A DNA stretch of 64,000 nucleotides from Streptomyces noursei ATCC 11455. Lineage in GTDB: Bacteria > Actinomycetota > Actinomycetes > Streptomycetales > Streptomycetaceae. Under the pieces are notes generated by a model. The model worked only from the letters and a program-made list of their open reading frames with translations, did not search any database and was not told the origin of the DNA. The translations under genes and the position numbers were made by a program. The DNA lies in the NCBI RefSeq assembly GCF_001704275.1, contig NZ_CP011533.1:7812001-7876000 (forward strand). Reading direction: 5' to 3'. Of this stretch, positions 27,355-36,160 are shown piece after piece (position 1 is the first letter of the stretch; each line of letters starts with the position of its first letter).

Positions 27355-27632
27355 TTGTCCTTCATGAATGAGGCGGGTGGGAGTGTGCGGATGGGCCGCC
27401 GCGAACACAGGACGGTGTTGTCCGTGACTCGGTGGGCTGCGAGCAGCCCACTTCCGCCACCATGGTTCGCGTCACCGGTGGATCGGGTGCGGGGAGACCG
27501 GCCGCGCGCCGAGAAGAACGCCCTGTCCCGATGCGGCCGAGTCCGACGTGGGCGCTCCGTTCACCGAACCACCAACATGCCGGCCATGCCTCAAGGCATG
27601 ATGAAAGACAGTCCGAACGGCTCAGGGGATCG

Positions 27633-27983
27633 ATGGAGATAGTCACACGACGCGGGAAGCGGCAGCGCGCTCCGGAACGGGACCTGGCAGTACGTGTCGC
27701 GTGTGTCGTTCTGCCGTACAAGCGTGACGGTCGCCGAACCTCACTGTGGTCATGGGATGCTCGCGGCCTCTTCGCAGTCCTTCTCGGGGCACCAATCATG
27801 ATCGGGAACGTTGTTGCGCCAGGTCTGGGTTGGGTGTGGTGGTAGCGCGCCCTCTTTGGACTTGGTGGCATCACCTTTTCGGCGATCGCCATCCTGACTT
27901 TGATCGGAGGCCGGAAGCTGCTGTCACGGCAGGTGAGGCATGCTGCGGCACACCAGGAAAGTACAACGTCCCGCTCCCTGTAG
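27633..27983 (+). pseudogene. small membrane protein, frameshifted (tentative)
   Basis: From an ATG with ggggatcg before it, the frame reads a basic start and ARGLFAVLLGAPIMIGNVVAPG, then stops at 27843. The frame one base away continues with RALFGLGGITFSAIAILTLI and a basic tail to a TAG at 27981. Together they would make an approximately 115-residue protein with two transmembrane helices. Neither half alone looks complete. The rest of 27296-28296 holds no convincing gene. Confidence 0.35.
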
Positions 27984-28296
27984 CCCCTCAGAGGCGACCT
28001 TGCGTGACTGGTACCCCCAAGCCGGTTGCACGGGCAGTATGTCCGACGACTGACCGACGCCGCGATAGGCGGCCGCGCTGTGGCCATCGAGCTGATTGTG
28101 CCATTTCCGGTGCCCGAACAGCCCGTGCACCGCGGTGACGTTTGCTGAGCAGATCGAGGGCTGACTTCGCCGCACGCCCGTAAGACGCCGCTGTTGTGGT
28201 CGGTCCTGCCGTCCATCGCCTGCACGCTAGCCGGCTCGGCCCGGCGCCCGCCTTGCCTCGCTGCTCGACATCCATACAGACCGCTGGCCTGGCTGT

Positions 28297-29223
28297 TCAG
28301 GAGAACATCACGCGGTAATTCTGGTAGCCGTAGCCGATGTTCCGCTTCGGTTCAAAGGGGGCGGCTGCGTTGCCGGTGCCCTTGTAGAAGAAGAGGTCGC
28401 CGTTGGGCTGACGGGCGATAAGGTCGGCTTTCCCATCAAGGTCCATGTCGCCTGTGGCAACCAGGGCGTCGTAGGCATTCCAGCCGCTCCCGATCTTCGT
28501 ACGTGCCGCGAAGGGGGCATCGGGGTCTCCGGTGCCCTGGTAGAGCCATAGGACTCCGGAGGCGTCGCGGGCGACGATGTCGGGCCAGCCGTCTCCGGTG
28601 AGATCTCCCTTGCCGACTATCTGTGTGTATGCGTCCCAGCCGCCGCCGACTTTGCGGCGGTCGGTGAGGGTGCCGTCGCCGTAGCCCAAGTACAGCCACA
28701 GGAGGCCGGATGAGTCTCGTCCGAGCACGTCGTAGCCGGGGGCGCCGCCGAGGTTGCCTGGTGAGAAGACTGTGTCGTAGATGTTCCAGCCGCCTCCGAC
28801 GTATCCGTAGCTACTGGACATGCCGCCGTCGGTCGTCCAGACCCAGGTGTCGTCGGCGACACCGTCCCCGTTGTCATCGGTGCTGCTGGCCGTCCGTACG
28901 TTGCCGTAGTCGGTGGCGAGGAGCTCGCGGGGAGCGAGGACCTGGGCATTGTCGGCTGCGTAGGAGTAGAGGTTGCCCTGGGTGTCGATGGCGAACATGC
29001 CGAAGACCGCAGCCCGTGACGCGGACGCCTGGGGTGAACGAGGCCGCGCCGAGGCTGCGTCGCGGGCTGCCTTCGTGATCTGGGAGGCGTCGGGCGCCCT
29101 AGCCGGTGTGCCGGTGTCTGCTGATGCGGCACTGCCCGTGGTGGTGATCAGGGCTGCGACAGCGAGCGTGGCGGTAAGCCGTGAGAGCAGCCTGTCATGG
29201 CGGTAGTTGGTGAGGCCAGGCAT
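28297..29223 (-). CDS. secreted FG-GAP/VCBS-repeat protein
   Basis: About 308 residues. A signal peptide (basic start, LTATLAVAALITTTGSAASA) is followed by a low-complexity linker. Then come four or five FG-GAP-like repeats with Ca-binding-type loops (DDNGDGVADD, GDLTGDGWPDIVARD, GDMDLDGKADLIAR) separated by GGGWNIYD/GSGWNAYD motifs, likely a seven-bladed-type propeller segment. The ATG at 29223 has aggaga five bases upstream and is preferred to the frame start at 29250. Cell-surface or extracellular, no enzymatic domain seen. Divergent from the giant coiled-coil protein. Confidence 0.85.
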   Translation of the reverse strand: MPGLTNYRHDRLLSRLTATLAVAALITTTGSAASADTGTPARAPDASQITKAARDAASARPRSPQASASRAAVFGMFAIDTQGNLYSYAADNAQVLAPRELLATDYGNVRTASSTDDNGDGVADDTWVWTTDGGMSSSYGYVGGGWNIYDTVFSPGNLGGAPGYDVLGRDSSGLLWLYLGYGDGTLTDRRKVGGGWDAYTQIVGKGDLTGDGWPDIVARDASGVLWLYQGTGDPDAPFAARTKIGSGWNAYDALVATGDMDLDGKADLIARQPNGDLFFYKGTGNAAAPFEPKRNIGYGYQNYRVMFS

Positions 29224-29323
29224 GGGATCTCCTGTGAACTGGATCGACATCGCAGGTGATGGTCGGCGTTGGCGGGCTGTCGCAGATCTTGGCTGCTTGA
29301 ATGCTCCGGTTCATTGCGAACGA

Positions 29324-29339
29324 GCAGTGCAACCACTGC
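29324..29339. promoter_or_regulatory. short dyad in a divergent intergenic region
   Basis: GCAGTG-CAAC-CACTGC, 6-bp arms with a 4-bp centre, in the 383-bp gap between the FG-GAP protein and the giant coiled-coil protein. Could be an operator for either gene; nothing else supports that. The remaining gap shows no gene. Confidence 0.25.
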
Positions 29340-29606
29340 ATATGACCGCGAGTCACACCGGGCAGCCCGCACGATCGCTGTGGGGATTGGCCGCCTCCCG
29401 GATCTTGCCATATGTGCATGCTGTGCGCCTAGTGTGTGCATCCTGTGATGTATCAGTGAATCCCAAGTCTGTTGATGCGGTCTGATGTCCGCCTCGCGTC
29501 AGTTCGCCCTGCCGTCAACTCGGCGCCAGCGCCCATGAACTGAGGGGATTTATGTCAGGCCCATGCTCATTCGTGCCGCCAATGGCGACACGCGGAAGGA
29601 GCCGAG

Positions 29607-32600
29607 TTGCCCCCCAAGACGTCGTCAAGTGGGCGAAGAAAACGAAGACTTATACGCCTCGCTCCAGTGCTGACGCCGGTCACCGCGCTGGTTCTGGTAG
29701 CAGGGCTGGCCGCTCAACCGGGAGCTCTGACACCGAAACAGGACGACCGCACCAGCAGGGTCAGTGACTCCTACGACTGGCAAGAGGACACCGCGGCCGA
29801 GCGGCTGCGACAAGACCAGTGCCTGATGAACGACGTGCTGCGACTGGGCGGAACGTCGATGGCGGCTACGGCCCAGGACGGCCTCAACCAACCCCCGGAC
29901 AAGCTGCACACCTTGGCCAACCGTGAGCACTGGGGGGACACCCCACTCGGCCATTCCTACGGCAGCGACAAGGACACCGCCCTCAAGGCCATAGAGGACC
30001 TCAGAGCTTTAGCCAAGGGGTGGCAGGCACCCCTGGAGGGCCTGGACACGCCAGGCGGTTTCACGGACTCCGACTTCCACTGGCCGCCCGGTTCCCCGGG
30101 CGATGGGAAGAAGGATTTCTACGATCAGACCGGCCTCGGCCAGTGGTACGCCGGCCTCTTCTGGCAGCAAGAGGACACGTTCTACGAGGACCCCACCACC
30201 TCGGCCGACAAGGCCACGAGGAACGCGGTGGCGGCCCAGGGCGGCTCGCTGTACGCCAACGACCCGGACCCGAGCCTGCCACGCGATGAGTGGAACCGTG
30301 CCCTGGCCGAGCACGACGCGTACGACTACCTGTTGAACCAGACGGTAGAGCCGATGGGCGCCGACAACGCCCGGATCTTCCTGGAGTCGGGAGGCTTTCC
30401 CAAGTCGGCGCCGGAGCCGGACAGTGCCGAATTCCGCATCGCGGTCGAGAACCTCAAGAGTCGCTTCGCCGCATGCACATGGCGCGACCCGATCGACCCC
30501 GACAAGGTCCTCGGCAACGAAGTGAGCACTGCGGCCGATGAGTGGCAGCAGGAGATCACCTCGCAGGCCACACAGCGCAATCAGATTCTGGACGCAAACA
30601 CCGACGCGACCAAGGCCCTTGCTTCCGGAGCGAAGATCCTCGGCAACATGTTGGGCAATTCCTGGGTGGCCGACCATGTTGCCCGGTGGCAGTCCTACTG
30701 GTTACCCGGCGGGGCCGGCAGCAGCAAGCCCACCAAGCCCGACGCGGCGCAGTTCGACAAGGCCAAGAAGAGCCTGGCCAACGCCCAGTCGGTGACGAAG
30801 TCCCAGCTGATCCTGCTCAAGCAGCAGGCAGCCGCAGCAAAGCGGGCCGTCACCACCACCGACACCGCCGAACAGGCCGCCTACACCACCGCCGACACCA
30901 ACGGGGCACCGCGCGGGCGTGGGTTGCTGGTCGCCCAGCAAAAAGCACAGGTCACCCATGGCGCGGCAGCCGCACTGGACGCCATGGTCGTCGCCGCGCA
31001 GACCGCCGAGGCGGCCACGCACGCCTCGGCCTCCGACAGTGCGACGATCGCGCAGCGCGCGCTGGCACAGGCCGCCCAGTCGAAGGCAGAGTTCCGCAAA
31101 GAGGCGGCACAGTTCGCCGAGCAGCAGGCCAAAGCGTCCGCCGCCTCCGCGAAGGAGCACCGCGACAACGCGAAAAAGGACAAAGAGACTGCCGAAAGCA
31201 AGCTGCAGGAGACTCTCAAGGCCGAGTCCGACGCCAAGGCCGCGGCGGCCGATGCGCACGCCAAGCGACTGACAGCGGAGGCTGAGGAGAAGACGGCCAA
31301 AGCTCAGAAGGAGAGAGCGGACGCCAAGAAGGCGGAGGCCGCCGAGCACAAGCGCAACGCCGAGAGTTACCAATCGACGGCGGAGGAAGCAAAGAAGAAG
31401 GCCGACGCCGCGGCAACCACGGCCTCCCAGAAACGTCAAGCGGCCGAGACGGCCCGCGATAACGCCAAGGCCAAGCGGGATGATGCCTGGGACGCCGAAC
31501 AGAAGGCGGACGCCGCACGCGCCAAGGCGGACGCCAAGGACGCCTACGCCGACGCACACGACGCCGACGACAATGCCACAGAGGCCCGCGCCGCAGCCGA
31601 TACGGCAGACCACGCCGCCGACACCGCCGAATCAGCGGCCAAGTCGGCACGCAGTGAAGCCAACGCGGCTACGCAGGCCGCAGCGGACGCGGATGCCGCA
31701 GCCACTCGTGCCGAAGCCGCCGCAACCAGGGCCCGAGCCGCGTCCGACGCAGCCCAGGCCGACAAGCTCAAGGCCGACGCCGCCGTAAGGACGGCCACCA
31801 GCGCCGCCGCGGACGCCATCGCCGCATCCCAACATGCCGCCGCCGAGGCCAACGCCGCAGTCAAGGACGCCGACGAGGCCGAACAGCACGCCAAAGACGC
31901 CAAGTCCCATGCCGACGAAGCCCAGAAGGAGACCAGCAAAGCCCGGGCAGCAGCGGCCAAGGCTGCAGGCTTCGCCTATGCCGCCGCCCAGGCAGCCGCC
32001 GACGCCCGCCAAGCGGCAGCGCAGGTCGCCATGCCGGCCAACGACGCCATCCAACTGGGCTCGCCCTACATCACCACCGACTCCGCGGCACCCCTGGTTG
32101 TGCTCTCCGGCCAGGGGACGAAGACCATCGCCGAGCAACAGGCCGCTGTGGCCGAGGCGCATGCCAAGAACGCCAAGAAGGAAGCAGCCCTCGCCCAGAG
32201 CCTTGCCGACAAGGCCGCCGCGGACACCAAGGCCGCCTACCAAAGCGCCGCCAACGCCGCCAACTACGCATCACAAGCCCGCGGTTACGCAAACGAAGCA
32301 CTCGGCTACTCGGCCGATGCCGCTGAAGCCGCGTCCAAGGCCGCGCAAGCACTGACACGCACGATCGAACACGACCGGCAGACTACCGAGGACGCCGCAG
32401 CGGCCGACGCGGCAGCCGGACGGGCCGAGGGCTACGCCAAGGATGCCCGCGCCTCCGCCGACCAGGCGGCCCTCGACGCCGAAGCGGCCCGCCAGGCCGC
32501 CGATGCAGCGGAACGGGCCGCCAACGAGGCCCGCGAAGCTGCTAACCGTGCGGACGCGGATGCCACCGCTGCCGAAGCAGCAGCCAAGGAAGCACAGACA

Positions 32601-33713
32601 TACGCCGAAGACGCGCAAGGCGCCGCGGACAAGGCCGAGCGCAAGGAGGCAAACCAGAATATCGCCGACGGTGCCGGAACCGGCGTCGGTGGAGTGTTCT
32701 ACGTCATCGACGAGAACGCGTCCAAGCTGATCAGCGCCGAACAGCTCGGCGAGTGCCCGGCCAATGCACCCCTGATCGGTTGCAACGCCACCTACACCAT
32801 CCACGTAGACATCGTCGCTGACTTCTACCTGTGCACCGAGGAAAGCGCCCTCGCCACCGCGCAGGGATGCCCCAAGAAAGCCTGGCGATATCTCGACAGG
32901 AAAACTTTCAAGAACCAGACGAGCGAGTGGAGTCATCACTTCAGCGGCTCGGACATCATCCGCCTGGGCTGGCAGAACCTCTTCGGCGATGTGCTTGGCA
33001 CAGTCCTCTACCAGGTCATCCTCGGCGATGTCACGAAATGTCTCCATGGCAGCAAGTCCGGCTGTGCCTGGACCCTGGCCATGTTCGCCCCTGTCGGAAA
33101 GCCCCTGGGCGCCCTCGCCGAGGGGATTCGCGCCCTCGACGCTTCAGCGAAAACCGGGGTTGGGTTCGCGGATGCGTGGAAGGGGCTACGGGCCCTTGGC
33201 GTGTCGGAGGAGGCCCTTCTCGGCAGCGGGATCAAGGCCGTCGACGACCTGCTCAAGGTCTGCACCAGACGCGTTCGCGCCGCAGTCTTCGCAGCTTCCC
33301 AGTCGGGGAACGCCTGCGAAGGGATCATCGCCTACAACGGCAATGAGCTGAGCAACGCGGCTTACAAGGCCAGAGCCGCGTCTGGGGTGAGCCCCGGACG
33401 GAACGTTGCCGTCGCGAGAGTTCCAGGTTGGAATGACAGTAAGACTGGTGACCTTGTGATCGGTTTCAGCAAGGGCAACGGATATCATTCGGAGAACCAC
33501 ATTCTGGACCAGTTGGCGGCAAGAGGGTTTAAACCGAGCCAAATCGCAGCCCTCTATAGTGAACGTCAGCCTTGTTCGGCATGTGGACCCCTTCTCGAAG
33601 ACGCCCTTAAACCAGGGACACCTATCAGCTGGTCCGTGCCCTGGGGCGATGACGCTGTCTTGAATGCGGCATCCAACACACTGTTGAAACAAATGATCGC
33701 CGCGTCCGGCTGA
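29607..33713 (+). CDS. giant exported coiled-coil protein with C-terminal deaminase-like toxin domain
   Basis: 1368 residues from a TTG start with aaggag six bases before it. A basic stretch and hydrophobic helix (about 15-36) act as signal or anchor. Residues about 45-360 are a mixed globular region. About 365-1020 are almost pure Ala/Lys/Glu/Asp/Gln helix, a very long coiled coil with one break near 790-830 (GSPYITTDSAAPLVVLSGQG). About 1030-1200 is a hydrophobic, Cys-containing segment. The last about 130 residues hold HSE (H1294, E1296) and PCSAC (C1323, C1326), the zinc-binding and proton-shuttle pattern of cytidine/nucleic-acid deaminases. The layout fits a polymorphic toxin: rod plus C-terminal warhead, with an immunity-sized gene next door. 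Substrate (free nucleotide, RNA or DNA) not predictable. Confidence 0.85.
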   Translation: MPPKTSSSGRRKRRLIRLAPVLTPVTALVLVAGLAAQPGALTPKQDDRTSRVSDSYDWQEDTAAERLRQDQCLMNDVLRLGGTSMAATAQDGLNQPPDKLHTLANREHWGDTPLGHSYGSDKDTALKAIEDLRALAKGWQAPLEGLDTPGGFTDSDFHWPPGSPGDGKKDFYDQTGLGQWYAGLFWQQEDTFYEDPTTSADKATRNAVAAQGGSLYANDPDPSLPRDEWNRALAEHDAYDYLLNQTVEPMGADNARIFLESGGFPKSAPEPDSAEFRIAVENLKSRFAACTWRDPIDPDKVLGNEVSTAADEWQQEITSQATQRNQILDANTDATKALASGAKILGNMLGNSWVADHVARWQSYWLPGGAGSSKPTKPDAAQFDKAKKSLANAQSVTKSQLILLKQQAAAAKRAVTTTDTAEQAAYTTADTNGAPRGRGLLVAQQKAQVTHGAAAALDAMVVAAQTAEAATHASASDSATIAQRALAQAAQSKAEFRKEAAQFAEQQAKASAASAKEHRDNAKKDKETAESKLQETLKAESDAKAAAADAHAKRLTAEAEEKTAKAQKERADAKKAEAAEHKRNAESYQSTAEEAKKKADAAATTASQKRQAAETARDNAKAKRDDAWDAEQKADAARAKADAKDAYADAHDADDNATEARAAADTADHAADTAESAAKSARSEANAATQAAADADAAATRAEAAATRARAASDAAQADKLKADAAVRTATSAAADAIAASQHAAAEANAAVKDADEAEQHAKDAKSHADEAQKETSKARAAAAKAAGFAYAAAQAAADARQAAAQVAMPANDAIQLGSPYITTDSAAPLVVLSGQGTKTIAEQQAAVAEAHAKNAKKEAALAQSLADKAAADTKAAYQSAANAANYASQARGYANEALGYSADAAEAASKAAQALTRTIEHDRQTTEDAAAADAAAGRAEGYAKDARASADQAALDAEAARQAADAAERAANEAREAANRADADATAAEAAAKEAQTYAEDAQGAADKAERKEANQNIADGAGTGVGGVFYVIDENASKLISAEQLGECPANAPLIGCNATYTIHVDIVADFYLCTEESALATAQGCPKKAWRYLDRKTFKNQTSEWSHHFSGSDIIRLGWQNLFGDVLGTVLYQVILGDVTKCLHGSKSGCAWTLAMFAPVGKPLGALAEGIRALDASAKTGVGFADAWKGLRALGVSEEALLGSGIKAVDDLLKVCTRRVRAAVFAASQSGNACEGIIAYNGNELSNAAYKARAASGVSPGRNVAVARVPGWNDSKTGDLVIGFSKGNGYHSENHILDQLAARGFKPSQIAALYSERQPCSACGPLLEDALKPGTPISWSVPWGDDAVLNAASNTLLKQMIAASG

Positions 33714-33730
33714 GTCAGGCGCGCAAAGTT

Positions 33731-33772
33731 CAGGAGTATGGTGGGCATCAGTGGATGCCCACCATACTCCTG
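33731..33772 (+). terminator. 18-bp perfect hairpin between toxin and putative immunity gene
   Basis: CAGGAGTATGGTGGGCAT and its exact complement flank a 6-base loop, starting 17 bp after the toxin stop and ending 35 bp before the next ATG. No T tract follows. It may terminate or attenuate toxin mRNA, or protect its 3' end. Confidence 0.65.
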
Positions 33773-33807
33773 TAGAACCCCAACCACTAAACATGGGAAG
33801 AGTGTTC

Positions 33808-34203
33808 ATGTTTGACTACACCAACGCTTCCGATGAGATCGTCGCTAATCGAAACGCCCTGGCCGATAAGGTTCGCCGGGAGTTGGAGCTGGCTGGAATC
33901 GCCACCTTCCGGCAGGAGGACGCAGGAGAGCGCGCAGGCGCGGAGATTGAAGTTGACCTCGGCGCCGATTCAGCAGGAGGGGTTTTCGTGAGCTGGAATC
34001 CACACCCGAGCCTTTCCCAAGCCGCAGCCGACGGTGTGCGAAACGGTCAACTTCAGGTGCCAGCCATCCGGCATTCCGGAGCCGTTGTTTCACATATGCG
34101 GGATGCGATGATTGGAATTCTTGCATCGGCAGGTTTTCGGGCCGATATTGCAGACGACGACATGCGCCCGCTGGCGATCCGCGTCTGGGAAGATGAAGCA
34201 TGA
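33808..34203 (+). CDS. putative immunity protein for the deaminase-like toxin
   Basis: A 131-residue acidic cytosolic protein (MFDYTNASDEIVANRN...; ends RPLAIRVWEDEA) with no signal or membrane segment. The open frame begins at 33751 inside the hairpin, but the ATG at 33808 has gggaaga at the right distance. No known family recognised. The immunity role is inferred from its size, acidity and position right after the C-terminal toxin domain, as in polymorphic toxin loci. A hairpin with UUCG loop closes the unit. Confidence 0.6.
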   Translation: MFDYTNASDEIVANRNALADKVRRELELAGIATFRQEDAGERAGAEIEVDLGADSAGGVFVSWNPHPSLSQAAADGVRNGQLQVPAIRHSGAVVSHMRDAMIGILASAGFRADIADDDMRPLAIRVWEDEA

Positions 34204-34240
34204 GAGGGCTGAGGTAAAGCCCGTGAAGATCCTGAGTACC

Positions 34241-34266
34241 CCATCCGGACCTTCGGGTCCGGATGG
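34241..34266 (+). terminator. hairpin with TTCG tetraloop
   Basis: Perfect 11-bp stem CCATCCGGACC / GGTCCGGATGG closed by TTCG, an exceptionally stable loop, 37 bp after the putative immunity gene. Likely terminates the toxin-immunity transcript. Confidence 0.75.
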
Positions 34267-34290
34267 CTCAGTGCCGAGATGGGCGAGTGA

Positions 34291-34539
34291 GGTTGGTACG
34301 GCAAACTCAGGGACGATGAGCGGTCCCAGACAGCTCCAGGCTTTTATCGCGTCTCAACCACAATGGGTTTCGCTTCCGCGAGACTACGGAGAGCGTCTGA
34401 TGCACCGCGAACAGCTTCCAGGTATTTCTACTCATATCTCAAATCAAATGCCTGCGAGGTCGTCTTCAACGGCCAAAGCCAGCGCGTGGCCATTAGCGTG
34501 GGCGCCAACGGATATGTGATCGGAGCCGATCCCGCATGA
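34291..34539 (+). pseudogene. orphan C-terminal module, start lost
   Basis: After a stop at 34288 an 82-codon frame runs to the TGA at 34537 with no good start codon: GKLRDDERSQTAPGFYRVST then ASRYFYSYLKSNACEVV and ISVGANGYVIGADPA. Its codon use is natural in the second half, and its stop overlaps the ATG of the next gene (ATGA), the typical toxin-tail/immunity arrangement. I read it as the leftover tail of a larger, possibly toxin, protein. Family unknown. Confidence 0.4.
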
Positions 34540-35279
34540 CAGTCGAAGAACCGTGCCCCGTGCTCGTGCAGGCCCGGGGCGGGCCGTCCCCGTTGTACGA
34601 GCCCGAGGACCCCGCGGCTTACGACGACCTCGGCGCCTACACCCGCACCGTCCCGCTGGACGACGAGCGGCTGGCTCTCCCGGCCGACCTGGCGGACGCA
34701 CTGCGTGCCTGGTCGCGGTCCCGCCCGGCGGGAGGTTTCACCTCTCGCCCGGACCTGCGCAAACACGTCAAACATGGGCTGGCGACCACTCAGCAACTAG
34801 CCCGGCGGCTCGGATGGTCCTGGTCCGTGCGCTACTGGGACGAGCGCCAACGGACGGCGAAGTGGCTGTGTTGGGGCTGTAACCGCCTGCACTGGGAGCG
34901 CGACGAGCGCGGCACGCCCCCGCATCCGGTCGACGTCACAGTCGAGGGCGAGTACGCGTTCGGTCCGCTGCGCGCCGAAGGGTTCGGGGACTTCTTTCCG
35001 GACGATCCCGCTGCCGCGCTGGACCTGTCCGACAACCTCATCGCCGACCTGTACACGTGGGCGAAGAGCATCGACACCACGCTGAACCTGCACCTGCGGG
35101 ACCGGGAGGAGGGCAAGTACGACGCCGAGTGGGAGTGGTTGTTCCAGGACGGGTTGGACCTGGCGAAACGGGTCGCACACGAGCTGGGTCCCGCCCGGAC
35201 GGTGACCTACAAGGGCCTGGCCAATGGGGGCCTGGCCGCGCTCACGTCCATCACCTGGCAGGGGGACTGGCAGTTGTAA
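34536..35279 (+). CDS. hypothetical protein coupled to the orphan tail
   Basis: A 247-residue cytosolic protein rich in Trp, Asp and Glu (LARRLGWSWSVRYWDERQRT, WLCWGCNRLHW, TLNLHLRDREEGKYDAEWEW). A C-W-G-C pair could bind a metal. ATG overlaps the preceding stop codon, so it was probably an accessory or immunity partner of the truncated module. No family recognised. A 12-bp-stem hairpin follows. Confidence 0.65.
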   Translation: MTVEEPCPVLVQARGGPSPLYEPEDPAAYDDLGAYTRTVPLDDERLALPADLADALRAWSRSRPAGGFTSRPDLRKHVKHGLATTQQLARRLGWSWSVRYWDERQRTAKWLCWGCNRLHWERDERGTPPHPVDVTVEGEYAFGPLRAEGFGDFFPDDPAAALDLSDNLIADLYTWAKSIDTTLNLHLRDREEGKYDAEWEWLFQDGLDLAKRVAHELGPARTVTYKGLANGGLAALTSITWQGDWQL

Positions 35280-35301
35280 CGCTCGCACCCCATGCACCAC
35301 C

Positions 35302-35329
35302 GGGCCCGCACTCACCCGAGTGCGGGCCC
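35302..35329 (+). terminator. hairpin terminator
   Basis: Perfect 12-bp stem GGGCCCGCACTC / GAGTGCGGGCCC with ACCC loop, 22 bp after the stop of the hypothetical gene. Confidence 0.72.
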
Positions 35330-35480
35330 AGCGAGCTTGACGGGCGGTCCTGAGATAGCGCCAACGAGGACGAGCAGGGCCAGGACGGCTGCGGGCTTCG
35401 GGGCACCGTGGCCGGCCGCCAGGTCCGCCGCGATGCCGTACGACCCCCGAACTCGCACGATACTGACCTGAACACGCAGC

Positions 35481-35924
35481 TCAGGCCCCGGAGCCCGAGC
35501 TTGAGACCAGCAGCCCAAATCGCGCTGCTGCTGTCACCACGCCCTGGCCAGCCCCACCCGGATCGACACCATCATCTGCAAGCATCTCCCGCGCCCACAC
35601 GCGCACCCCCGACACCTCGATCGCGTTTGCCCACTGGCCAGCGTCAGTGCGGCCCAGTATTGCTTCCCGTACACGATCTGAGAGCCACTCGGCCTGATCG
35701 GCACGCGCCGCCACAACCGTCACCTGGTAGACGAGGCGGGCGTCCTCCGACCTGTCCGCCAACGGCGCCCCGCAGACCGATCCACCCTGTGGGTAAAGCA
35801 CCGTGTACGGAAGTGGTGAAGGCTTCCCGCTGACGACCGGCAGCCGGCCAAAACCGCACGGCTTGCCCGTCGCGGCAGTCAGCATCACCTGCAGGGCCTC
35901 GGTTACGAGCGCCCGCTCAATCAC
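35481..35924 (-). CDS. phage tail/neck-like protein
   Basis: About 147 residues (ALVTEALQVMLTAATGKPCG, LVYQVTVVAARADQAEWLSD and RVREAILGRTDAGQW). The size and a beta-rich, repressor-like layout of residues, with position after a gp10-like gene, suggest a tail-terminator or neck protein. GTG at 35924 overlaps the stop of the upstream gene (GTGA). Assigned mainly by synteny with the degraded phage module. Confidence 0.5.
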   Translation of the reverse strand: MIERALVTEALQVMLTAATGKPCGFGRLPVVSGKPSPLPYTVLYPQGGSVCGAPLADRSEDARLVYQVTVVAARADQAEWLSDRVREAILGRTDAGQWANAIEVSGVRVWAREMLADDGVDPGGAGQGVVTAAARFGLLVSSSGSGA

Positions 35925-36160
35925 AGGTCGCCTCCCGCAAAGTAGGCAGCAGCCGGGCCTTCGATGCTGAGCACCCCGTACCGGCACAGCCCCAGCGCAT
36001 CCCACTCCATCACCCCTGGCGTAGTGAGGATCGACAAACTGCGCTCCCCGTCCTCGTCGAAGACCTCGGCCACGACAACGGCACGCGCAAGCAGCCCGCG
36101 CTCATGCTCGGCCAGCACACCGGCCAAGGCCACCTCGACGTCGCTGGTCATGTCGCTCAC
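35921..36160 (-). CDS. small phage-module protein, unknown function
   Basis: Seventy-nine residues from a GTG that overlaps the preceding stop (GTGA); an ATG three codons later is an alternative. Reads VALAGVLAEHERGLLARAVV then VAEVFDEDGERSLSILTTPGVM. No motif recognised. Tight overlaps on both sides tie it to the phage operon. Confidence 0.5.
   Translation of the reverse strand: MSDMTSDVEVALAGVLAEHERGLLARAVVVAEVFDEDGERSLSILTTPGVMEWDALGLCRYGVLSIEGPAAAYFAGGDL

Noticed and set aside
28000..28290. Short minus-strand frame with GLFGHRKWHNQLDGHS-like text
   Set aside because: Protein-like in places but no start, family or context; cannot be supported.
30702..32358. Gly/Leu-rich minus-strand frames opposite the coiled coil
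   Set aside because: Antisense of Ala/Lys/Glu codons gives Gly/Leu/Cys-rich frames; no ribosome sites or motifs.
31000..32650. Apparent tandem DNA repeats in the coiled-coil region
   Set aside because: Repetition is of Ala-Lys-Glu-Asp composition, not of a fixed DNA unit; no regular period found. Not a CRISPR or minisatellite.
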